This document shows, piece by piece, positions 55,901 to 64,000 of a stretch of DNA of 64,000 nt. The notes beneath the pieces were generated by a model. That model saw only the letters and a list, made by a program, of their open reading frames with translations. It was not told where the DNA came from and searched no databases. The position numbers and the translations under genes are program-made. The stretch is from Mikania micrantha (taxonomy: Eukaryota > Streptophyta > Magnoliopsida > Asterales > Asteraceae), in assembly GCA_009363875.1 (NCBI GenBank), contig CM018685.1:67653933-67717932 (forward strand), written 5' to 3'. Each line of letters begins with the position of its first letter. Within the stretch, counting starts at the first letter, position 1.

Positions 55901-58804
55901 CCTAGGGTTTTCTATATTTATGCTAGGGCATCTAAAAGGAAATCAGGTAATGGTCCCTTCAACTAATCAATATTTACAATTACTTCCATCAAGTATAATT
56001 GTTAGGAACTAGTTATGTCATATTGGTAAAGTTAATCAAATGTTCCGTAAGACCACACTAACGGGTTATTTCCAACAAACCCTACCACTCCTTCCAACTA
56101 TTGATACCACAGTCTATGAATGTGAAATTATGAAACACAAAATTCTCAATACCACATTTTTGATGATTTCTTGAAGGGGTTGTTATCATTTTACGGTCTC
56201 CCTCTACCTCAATCCAAGACCGAAATCACCACGGGCCAAGCTCCATCGGTTAACAATGGAGCCAAGTATGAACTTAACACACTTCCTGTAAGAATTTTTA
56301 TATTTCTAAGCTAAATCTTTAATTTCTTGTACCATTTTTTCATTATTTGTTCCAAACACACCATGAAATCAACTTAAATGAACAAAGGTGGATGAAAAGG
56401 CGGTAGCAGACGGGGATACAGTGACAGTTTATGTTAGTACCTTAAATCCTAAGGAAGCAGCATGTGTTCCTCAACCCGTACAAGCAGCTGCAGTGGAACG
56501 GGCCAAAGCGCGAGCCCAAAGGAACTACACCAAGGCAGATGCTCTCCATAAGCAAATCACAGATGCGGGCTATCGGTAATCTTTCATTCTGTTGTCAGTT
56601 GTCACTAACCTTGTTTAGTAAGACTGTTAAAAATCATCTAACTTGCATAATTATGGATATAAAACAATGCAGGGTGCTAAATATCCAAAACAAAGAGATT
56701 CTAGCCCGAAAGTATCGAATTAGACTAAGGTAAAGATACTTGGCATGTGTTTTCTACATGCATTTGTTATCTGTATGAATGTACATATTTAGTAGATCTG
56801 TCAATCTTGACCCATAACAAGATAAATGAGCAGATGTGGGTAAACAATGAGTGTACTTTGGGTTAAAATGGGTAGCAATATGACATTGAATGGGTTGAGA
56901 TGGATAGCATCTTAACACAATACGGGTTGAGATGGATAGCATCTTAATACAATATGGGTCAAGATGGGTAACTTAAAATCTATGTAAATATAATCCATTC
57001 AAATGAGTAAGAATGATTAATAATATATTTTTTGAGAAAATTATGAAAAAATTACTAAAAATAAACCATTTGTTTCAGTACAACTCATTTTAACCAAAAC
57101 CAATTTTGTTTAAAACTCATCTTGACCCGCATCCAGTCTAACCCGTTACCCAACCCAACCCGTCCATTTTGCCAGGTATAATATTTAGGGTTCTCCTACA
57201 TTGAAATACATTCAGATTTTTTCTTGAACACTTTTTCAGTATGATATCGAGTGTTTTTAATCTTTTTTTCGTTTAAACGGTGAATAATGGTTGTGTGTTT
57301 GTTAAAAAAAAATGGAACAGGGGAATAGATGCACCCGAAAGCGCAATGCCTTATGGGAAAGAGGCAAAAGAGGAACTAAGTAAGATGATTGTGGGGAAGT
57401 CTTTGAAAATTTTGATCTTTGATGAAGATCGTTATGGCCGTTGTGTTGGTGATATTTACTGCAATGGAGTCTTTGTGCAGGTAAACACATCTTAAATATA
57501 ACTAAAAATATCATGTTATTGAACTCCAGACTTTTGTTAATATAAAATTATTTAAGATCTAAGAAAATTGTGTCATACGGACTGTATTTAGGTCAACTCG
57601 TGAATATGCGTTACTTTCAAGGTCCATGTGTCTAACACAATATTCACATTTATGTCAGTTTTCGAGTTCATGTGAGGTTGTCAACCCAAGATGACAACCC
57701 AAGACACAACTCGTCGTTTGACATCCTTACACTAACTACGTTGAGTTTGCTGGCTAAGAGATCAAACTCGACATGAACTCAAAAATTTTATAGAAACCCA
57801 ACGACATATTTAACCAGTGTTGTAAAAACTCGGCCTAGGCGGTAGAGTACTCGGTACCACTCGGGCTGAATCGATCACACTCGGGCCAACTCGGTCATAC
57901 TCGGCCAACTCGACATGTTAGTTTTTCGCTGTTTTTTACCGATTTTTCCTATTTTTCATTGTTTTTCCATAAATTATTGTTTGATTTTCCCTATAAATAT
58001 ATCATTTATATTGATATTTATTTTGTCTGTTATATATACTAGTAAACATATGATAGTTGATATATGTATATAATTTAAATTTTTTTTTTTTTAATTTACC
58101 TTATTCGAATACTCCCCGCCTAGACCGGGTACTCGCAACTCCTCAGTCGACCGACCTGGCAGTGCCTAGCGACTTTTCCAACCATGCATTCAACTGATTT
58201 TTTTTATAATACTCTAAACCTAGAAGTTTACAATAAAAAATGAAACATGTATAAAAGAATTATGCTTTGATATAAAATCTAACGTCCATTTTGGCAATTA
58301 ACTTTTAGCATAAATTAACCTATTAATTTAAATTAAGACATAAACCAAATTTAAAAACAAAATATAAATATAAACTGGGTCAATTCACAAACCCATCAGA
58401 TTAATCCGAGCCTAGTCCGTTTAGATAAACTTGTTTGCAGCTTCGAGCTACTCACAAGTAACTTGATCCAAAAAGAAACTACCTTGCTTTTTATTATGGA
58501 ACATAATGCTCTTGCAAACATGATGTGAACTACAATGTTTTTATGGCTATCAAACAGGAACGAATGTTGAAGAAAGGACTCGTATGGCACTACGATGCTT
58601 ACGACAAACGACCAGAATTAGAAAAGGTAGCACACCTCTTTTTTTTTTTTTTTTTAAATTCAGTTACTTAATCGATCTGAAAATGGCTTAAACTGATTGT
58701 AACAGTGGGAGAAAGATGCAAGAGATAAGAGAATTGGGCTGTGGGCTTCAGCAAATCCTGAAAAACCATGGGAATGGAGAAAAAATCGGCGTGAACAAAG
58801 ATAG
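52538..58804 (+). CDS. Staphylococcal-like Ca-dependent nuclease (CAN1/CAN2 type)
   Basis: Nine exons: 52538-52717, 52982-53037, 54971-55085, 56177-56287, 56388-56575, 56673-56729, 57321-57480, 58558-58626 and 58706-58804, giving 344 residues (Arabidopsis CAN1/CAN2 are about 323-332). The N-terminus MGNALRFLYGECC has Gly2 for N-myristoylation and a Cys pair for palmitoylation, fitting plasma-membrane anchoring. A nine-Gly tract lies at about residues 23-31. The SNase-like domain covers about 155-312. By alignment to staphylococcal nuclease the catalytic residues are R234, E242 (in GIDAPE) and R276 (in DRYGRCVGDIY), with Ca ligands D164 (DGDTV) and D239. It should cleave DNA and RNA in a Ca-dependent way. 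All introns are GT/AG; the exon 3 donor GAG/GTCCCC is weak and the next acceptor AAG/GGG is ordinary. Every long intron carries MITEs. Confidence 0.92.
52898..52940. repeat. (TA)n microsatellite in CAN intron 1
   Basis: About 21 TA units within the first intron, close to the acceptor at 52981. Confidence 0.85.
53172..53255. repeat. Dispersed repeat fragment in CAN intron 2
   Basis: GGACGGAAATATAAAGACTC, then ATGTTAATTTTTTGAAACGA and GACGAAACCACTACTTATAA match the dispersed repeat at 18602-18720 and 32240-32320. Confidence 0.5.
53393..53888. mobile_element. hAT-type MITE, GAACGAACA motif family (CAN intron 2)
   Basis: The ends TAGGGATGTAAACGAAC and ...TTCTTTTACAACCCTA are inverted copies. 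The TSD is GTATTTTG (53385-53392) against GTGTTTTG (53889-53896), 7 of 8. Subterminal regions are dense in GAACGAACA/TGTTCGTTC. Close relatives lie at 59198-59804 and 60719-61305. Confidence 0.83.
53932..54290. mobile_element. Foldback MITE relative of 5172-5587 (CAN intron 2)
   Basis: CTCAAAAGAAAACTCAT, AAGAAAACTTACACTAATGA and TATGTAAGTCATGAAGTT match blocks of the 5172-5587 element in the same order. Ends decayed. Confidence 0.5.
54298..54545. mobile_element. MITE with ATATCCGAA motif (CAN intron 2)
   Basis: The left portion GGGTATTCAAAAAAATCCG and right portion CGGATATCCAAATTTGAACA are inverted relatives. Interior is dense in TCCGAAAATTCGG and CGGATATCGGATAT. Likely hAT-like by design. 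No TSD found. Confidence 0.5.
55486..55638. mobile_element. hAT-type MITE, CGACTAGGC motif family (CAN intron 3)
   Basis: The termini CATGGTTGTAAAAATC and GATTTTTACAACATTG are flanked by an exact 8-bp TSD TTTAAATT (55478-55485 and 55639-55646). Only 153 bp and mostly CGACTAG/GATTAAT words. It lies within an older AACCGG/GGGTCAAG-rich remnant at about 55118-55760. Confidence 0.87.
56793..57180. mobile_element. hAT-type MITE, GGGTTGAGATGG family (CAN intron 6)
   Basis: Left end TAGATCTGTCAATCTTG and right end CCATTTTGCCAGGTATA are imperfect inverted copies. The exact 8-bp TSD is ATATTTAG (56785-56792 and 57181-57188). Interior has repeated GGGTTGAGATGGATAGCATC. Decayed relatives at 11985-12200 and 51640-52020. 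Confidence 0.83.
57815..58186. mobile_element. hAT-type MITE, CTCGGCC / GCCTAGGCG family (CAN intron 7)
   Basis: The termini CAGTGTTGTAAAAACTCGG and CGACTTTTCCAACCATG are inverted. Flanks TATTTAAC (57807-57814) and CATTCAAC (58187-58194) agree at 6 of 8 positions. Words ACTCGGNC and GCCTAGGCGG fill the ends. Confidence 0.72.
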
Positions 58805-59189
58805 TTTCGTTAAGGATCCAAATGGGTCAAATAGTAACGTAGAAGTGTATTCAAACGCTTATACTATCCGAAATGTTTTATATAAAAAGATCAAATATAC
58901 CCTTTGTAATTGTACCACATATGTGTACTCATATAATGTACATATGTGTTGACCTCAAGAGACAAAGATAAAATAAAATTGCATGAGTTTTATCGTTATT
59001 TTACTTAATTTTTGTGAAAGTAACGTTAAAAGCATTGGGTTGGTTGGTTAATCATGCATCATGAGTCAAGGGTTTCATTCAAAACAGTCGCTCTATTTCT
59101 ACAGAGTAAAGATAAGGTTGTTTACATCTTACTCTTCTCAGACCTTACCATAGCTTTGATAATGATGGGATATACTAAACGCATCTGAT
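58805..59189. other. 3-prime flank of the CAN-type gene
   Basis: Presumed 3-prime UTR and intergenic sequence; no further gene seen. Confidence 0.5.
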
Positions 59190-59197
59190 GATACAAT

Positions 59198-59804
59198 TAG
59201 GGCTGTAAACGAACCGAACAAACATGAACGAGCCATTGTTCGTATTCATTCGCTTAACTTTCAACTAGTTCACAAACGGTTCATGAACGATAACTGAACG
59301 GAAATTCTTGTTTGTGTTCGCTCATTAAGGATTTCAACTTGCTCACGAACGGTTCACGAGCGCTAACCAACCGAAAATTCTTGTTCGTGTTCGTTCATTG
59401 AGGAATTTAGCTTGTTCACGAACAATAACGAACACATATTATTTAAACAATAAAAATCAGCATTCTTAATCTTAAGCATTAGAGATAATCATTTATAAAT
59501 ATATAAATTAAAATATTATGATATTAAACAAAAAATTAAAATTTAAAAATATACTAACACATGTAATGAATGAATATAATAAATTGATTTAACCGAACAT
59601 AAATAAACATAAACTGAACATGTTACCGAACGTTCACGAACACAAATGAACGAACATGGCCTCTGTTCATGTTCGTTCCTTTAACTAAACGAACGGAATT
59701 TCTTATTCGTGTTCATTTATTTATTAAACGAACGAACATAAACGAACTTCTCGCCGAACGGTTCACGAACAGTTCGGTGAACGTTCGATTCGTTTACAGC
59801 CCTA
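59198..59804. mobile_element. hAT-type MITE, GAACGAACA motif family
   Basis: The termini TAGGGCTGTAAACGAACCGA and ...TCGTTTACAGCCCTA are nearly perfect inverted copies. The TSD GATACAAT is exact (59190-59197 and 59805-59812). Subterminal GTTCACGAACG/TGTTCGTTC words fill 200 bp at each end. 607 bp, non-coding. Confidence 0.9.
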
Positions 59805-60225
59805 GATACAATGATTAATTGAATAATATAGTTTCTATAATGATATCAATACATTGATCATCTGCATAATTAAATTTCGTACACAGAATCATTCAGTCGC
59901 ATGCAAATTAACGCCTAATTTTTCTGATCTATAAAGTAAAATGAACATGCTTTTGATGATATGGAAGTAATATTTGATAGGGATATAATATGCGTGTGGA
60001 GTGTCTTACAACTATTGAAGATGGTAATTTTATGATGAGTTGCAACTTAAGTGGAATATTGGTTTTGCCTGATGGTATTGGTATGGACAATATGATATAT
60101 TCGACTCGTCCTTCCATGGATAGAACCGTGTGCTTATTTAACGAGGCTAGTTATAGTCTATACGTCGAAACAGTTGAAGATGTGTGAGGGGCACATAACC
60201 CAACTAACAAATTTATACACGTGTC

Positions 60226-60489
60226 TTGCGAATTCAGCCTACTAGTTAAGGTTTCACCTTGTGACCGAGAGTTCATGGGTTCAAGCCATGCCAGAGGCGA
60301 TTTAAGGGACATCCAGGTGAGGGAAAAAATATTAAGCTTAATCTCGGGTTCTGGACCAATGGGGGGCGAGGGTTTACCCATTCCAGGGGTTCCCACGCAT
60401 CTGGCGTGGCCACGTCTTACCTCTGCCCGGTGAGGCTTGTTAAGACAACATACGTGGTATGTAGGATCGTCGTTGTTCAAAAAAAAAAT
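60226..60489 (+). mobile_element. SINE with 17-bp imperfect TSD
   Basis: Body of 264 bp between AAATTTATACACGTGTC (60209-60225) and AAATTTACACACGTATC (60490-60506), 15 of 17 identical. A tRNA-like head has CTACTAGTTAAGG (A-box-like) and GGGTTCAAGCC (B box, near 60278). It ends in a poly-A-type tail CAAAAAAAAAATA. Short open frames on either strand are incidental. Confidence 0.82.
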
Positions 60490-60718
60490 AAATTTACACA
60501 CGTATCAGTGGAAGCGTGAAAGATGCATAAATAAAACATTAATGTTCTTTTATAGAAAAACTCTAGCAATTTGTCATCGAACTAAGAAATTAAGTATGAC
60601 AACCAACCAGTCGCATGAATTGGTGAAATGAAATCAATTAAAATTTCAAAAACAAGCTGAAATTTATTGCCTTTTTCATGCTCCCATGATCTTGGCTAGT
60701 TAGTAGTATATATCTTGT

Positions 60719-61305
60719 TAGCAAGAAAGTAAACGAACTGAACGAACACAATCAAAACAAACCCTTTGTTCATGTTTGTTCGATTAACTTTAAACTTGTT
60801 CACAAACAAAAACAAAAACATATATTATTTAAAAAATAAAAATCAACATTATTAATCTCAAATATTAGAGATAATCCTTTTATATAGATATAAAGTAGAA
60901 AATTTTATATAAAACTCAAAAAATAATTATCATAAAACAAAGCAAAACTTAGATATAATAATCTTAGTTAAAATTACCCTAAACTAATGTTTCAAATATC
61001 TTAGTTTCAAATTACTATGCTTTTAGCAAGATACAAATTCCAAATGACTAGATTTCTAGTTTAAATGTTATGGTATCAAACTAAAAATAAAAAATTTAAG
61101 AATATAAAACACATTTAGTGAATATACATAATAAATGAATATAAAAGAACATAAGCGAATAAATTCCCGTATGTTCACAAACACAAATGAGCGAACATGA
61201 CCTCTTTTCATGTTCATTTGTTTATTAAACAAGCTAACATATATGAATTTGCCACCGAACGGTTTATGAACTGCACACTGAAAGTTCGGTTCATTTACAA
61301 CACTA
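60719..61305. mobile_element. Decayed GAACGAACA-motif MITE
   Basis: Resembles the element at 59198-59804 in overall order (GTAAACGAACTGAACGAACA at the left, GTTCGGTTCATTTACAACAC at the right), with degraded termini and no TSD. It is the oldest of the three family members here. Confidence 0.65.
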
Positions 61306-62176
61306 CTCATTAGACATCAAGCATACAATTTATATCAATCATAAGAATCTCAAAAGGCTAGACTTAATTAGAGATTCTTTTATCACCCTAAAAAGACAAA
61401 TGTTGTAAAAGTTAACTTGTTTGAGATAACACAAAGTGGTGGAAAAGCAATCTTACCCAATAGTAGTTTGCAGGTGACATAGATTCCACTACTCTTCTAG
61501 GCTTCTAGCAATTATAGTAGATCTGTGGAGATCAAGTAATACAAGTTAATGGATACTGAATTGGTTTTAATATCATCAGAAACATAAGTTTCAAGATTTT
61601 GAACAAAATAACTAAATTAGCAGTTGATCAAAATTTGAGATTAATGGATAATTAAATAAGCAGTTAATCAAATTTCACTAAATAAAATAATCAGTTCTAG
61701 TAAGATGAAACAACAATTGTACAAATCATTCAATAAGCCAAATTGATGTATTAAAGTAACCCAGTCAAATTTATTAGCAAAGAATAGAGAAGGATGTTCA
61801 CCATGCTTTGAAGGCTGAACAATAGAAGTATGACATCAGCAATTGATATTTAGGCTTTAGCAGTTCTGACTACTTCTGAGAAACAAAAAATTCAAAAAAG
61901 AACTGCAACCAAAACTTAAATACTACGTAAACAACCGAAAAAGGCATCCACTTTCAGTTTTCCATAAAATGCATGAGAAAAATTCATGTAAATTTTCAAA
62001 CTTGCTGAAGTTCAACATTATTAAAATTTCTAATTAGAACATATAATATGAAATTTAAAGAGGAAGATAAACTTTACATGACATCAAAAAATAAATAACT
62101 CGAATAAAAAAGTAAGTTAGTCCTTACTCCTTGCAACTTTATCATACAATAGATTTATTTATTTTTGTATTTTAAT
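61306..62176. other. Intergenic DNA and 3-prime flank of the PLAC8-type gene
   Basis: A/T-rich with no recognised repeat or gene. The part near 62100-62176 is the likely 3-prime UTR of the minus-strand gene. Confidence 0.45.
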
Positions 62177-63835
62177 TTATGAATTGCCTTCTCTATGTAT
62201 AACAGATGGAACAGGTGGTTCCAGAGTTGCATCATTACCTCTTGGAAGAGAATTTTCTTCCACACCCTGATGTTGTTTTAGAAACCTGGTAGGACTGGGA
62301 GAGTTAGATTTATTGAGGGTAAATGAGGAATTTTGAAGTGAAGAACTTGGGCCGGATCTGAAACCAAATTCTTTTTCTGGTGACAAACTTGATATGGCAA
62401 TTTGATTATTTTCACCACCTGATTTTCTATAAAATTTGTCTTCTTTAATGTCGTATGAATTTCCCGTGCGGACCTCTTGAGCAAGTGAACACCAGCAGCA
62501 GAAAAGCCACAGAGCACAATCAGTAACAGCAGGTTTACCACAACATGAGTCAGATGGAGGTAAATTAAATCTTTTTCTCATTTGAATTCTCCAAAACCCA
62601 CCATACAGCAAACCAAACAAACACAAAAATATGCCGGTAATCCCTAATGCTTCTCGTACAGTCTCATTGTCAATATTAATAGCAGCCAGATTAAATATCC
62701 AAAAGGGTGCCAAACAAAACAGAAGAAACGTTGCTATATGAACATACATGTTTCCAAACCCGAGTCTCTCCATATTCCACCCAAAAACACAAAAGCTACA
62801 AAATAAGGAGAGATATGCTAAAGAAATATCTTCCCAAAAGTCAAATATACCCCCACTCCATTTTGGACTAGTTTCACTTATTCCTTCGTCTCGTGGGGCA
62901 AACGAGAATCTCCTCTCAAATGATTTGATCCTTAGTTGACTTGGTTGACTATTATCAACATTATCTTGTTTAAGTAGTGATTCTTCATCAAAAGTTGTAT
63001 CATAATCTTTCCCGAGGGGGCTGACAACACAATACACACCAGCAATTGCAGGAGCCCCAATTGCTACTGAGATAGTTATAGCCACTCCAATTGCAGGTCT
63101 TTCTGACCTTTTGTAGCCAACGTTTAAACCACATAAAGCATATTGTGCAAGACAATTAAAGTTAAGTAACAAAATGACAACCAACATGTGTGCCCATTCG
63201 TGAGGTTTATAAGTTCCATCTTTGCAGTATATTTTTCTTAATTTTGTAACATCTTCTGTTCTCCATCTTAACAAAAGTACAAGGTGATAAAGGCGTTGTG
63301 GGTGTTGGTATAAACACATGAGTGTAAAAAGTGCATTTAGAATTTGGTTGTTGACTTCAAACCAAGCATTTCTTTGAGTTTTTCTTGGTAGGGCATGATT
63401 TAACATACCAGTCATTACAAGGAAAAGTATGGCACCTGAGACAGCAACACATGTAATCCAGATTAAGAGAACCATATTCATTGGGTTTCTTATCCATTCC
63501 TTAGCCATTTTTTTATAAGACATCCAATCAAGTTTCTTGGAGAAGACCCTGGAGAGGCGGTCCCGGATTTTTTGACTTGTGCTGGAAGGTACCTTGCGTG
63601 AGAACTCATCTCTTTCTTGGGCAATTCGTTGGAAATGTGCAGTTGGAGTACCTATATTACCAAATACAAGAAAACTTGAGGTTCTGCTTGTTAGACTACC
63701 ATCACTTGCTGTTTGACAATCCCCATCACTAAGGAATCCCCTTCTAGAAGTTTCAATATGCAGATTAACACGATTCTTGACTTTACGTTCATTAGATTTC
63801 TCGTCTTCAGCTCCAGAACCACCATTTGTAGACAT
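62177..63835 (-). CDS. PLAC8/DUF2985 family membrane protein
   Basis: A single uninterrupted frame of 552 residues on the minus strand; Arabidopsis relatives such as At3g10980 are about 550 residues as I recall. The N-terminus (1-110) is polar and Ser/Arg-rich. A DUF2985 region follows, with the hydrophobic segment VLLIWITCVAVSGAILFLVM (about 122-141), NAWFEVNNQILNALFTLMCL and further membrane segments near 215-270. Two or three more hydrophobic segments cover about 330-420. The cysteine-rich PLAC8 signature, CCGKPAVTDCALWLFCCWCS, then LAQEVRTG, lies at about 430-460. The C-terminus is Ser/Pro-rich and probably cytosolic. PLAC8 proteins include plant cadmium-resistance and cell-number-regulator types at the plasma membrane, but this long subgroup has no established function. 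Start is the first Met, preceded by unrelated sequence. Confidence 0.9.
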   Translation of the reverse strand: MSTNGGSGAEDEKSNERKVKNRVNLHIETSRRGFLSDGDCQTASDGSLTSRTSSFLVFGNIGTPTAHFQRIAQERDEFSRKVPSSTSQKIRDRLSRVFSKKLDWMSYKKMAKEWIRNPMNMVLLIWITCVAVSGAILFLVMTGMLNHALPRKTQRNAWFEVNNQILNALFTLMCLYQHPQRLYHLVLLLRWRTEDVTKLRKIYCKDGTYKPHEWAHMLVVILLLNFNCLAQYALCGLNVGYKRSERPAIGVAITISVAIGAPAIAGVYCVVSPLGKDYDTTFDEESLLKQDNVDNSQPSQLRIKSFERRFSFAPRDEGISETSPKWSGGIFDFWEDISLAYLSLFCSFCVFGWNMERLGFGNMYVHIATFLLFCLAPFWIFNLAAINIDNETVREALGITGIFLCLFGLLYGGFWRIQMRKRFNLPPSDSCCGKPAVTDCALWLFCCWCSLAQEVRTGNSYDIKEDKFYRKSGGENNQIAISSLSPEKEFGFRSGPSSSLQNSSFTLNKSNSPSPTRFLKQHQGVEENSLPRGNDATLEPPVPSVIHREGNS

Positions 63836-64000
63836 TGCAACTTGAAATGCACCGTAATTATTATCTTTTCAAATGCTGATTGCTCTTCAGGGTATATAAC
63901 AATTCCTTCAAAGCAATAACTGCATGGCAGGGCTGCAAATGCATGAACTGAAGAAAATAAATGAATAACTAGATCTCAATCGATTACCAACTAATTGGTT
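63836..64000. other. Upstream flank of the PLAC8-type gene
   Basis: 165 bp to the window edge; presumed 5-prime UTR or promoter. No element assigned. Confidence 0.4.

Noticed and set aside
60151..60501. 116-codon minus-strand frame
   Set aside because: It lies within a SINE bounded by a 17-bp TSD.

Overview
This is nuclear DNA from a flowering plant. It is AT-rich, carries four intron-bearing or plant-specific protein genes, and is mostly transposable elements (TEs) and their remains. The mix of large TGTCACACCCC-type LTR blocks and abundant hAT-type MITEs suggests a eudicot, perhaps Asteraceae; the family assignment is inference from general familiarity with such repeats, not a database match.

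Layout. 1-21 kb: TE-dominated. A structurally complete Mutator-like element with a 517-residue FAR1/MULE transposase lies at 1309-3872; around it are many MITEs, foldback elements, Tourist-like MITEs and Helitron remains. 21.6-29.3 kb: a seven-exon chloroplast gene of the RETICULATA-RELATED 5/6 type (ChaN/DUF399 plus DUF3411), with a decayed copia-like retroelement in intron 3 and a MITE in intron 6. 29.8-48.6 kb: nested TEs, including a 990-bp Helitron, a 1.3-kb foldback element, an LTR-derived region with a dense GGTTCG cluster (32.8-37.5 kb), an 18-copy minisatellite beside a Helitron terminus (40.1-41.2 kb), a 3.6-kb solo LTR with an exact 5-bp target duplication (42788-46364), a 9-bp-TSD foldback MITE and a SINE with a 17-bp TSD. 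48.9-49.4 kb: a two-exon ERD15-type PAM2 protein. 52.5-58.8 kb: a nine-exon plasma-membrane-type staphylococcal-like Ca-dependent nuclease (CAN1/CAN2 type) whose long introns are largely MITEs. 58.8-61.3 kb: further hAT MITEs and a SINE. 62.2-63.8 kb, minus strand: an intronless PLAC8/DUF2985 membrane protein.

How it fits together. The four host genes do not form a pathway. The RER5/6-type and CAN-type genes are near neighbours in Arabidopsis as far as I recall, so their proximity here probably reflects old microsynteny stretched by TE insertion, with the ERD15-type gene between them. The strongest unusual pattern is in the repeats: at least seven MITE families with hAT hallmarks (8-bp TSDs, TAGGG- or CATGGTTGTA-type ends) are each built from dense copies of one family-specific short word. 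The MULE shows the same design with a GC-rich palindromic word. No CRISPR array, rRNA gene or convincing tRNA gene was seen.
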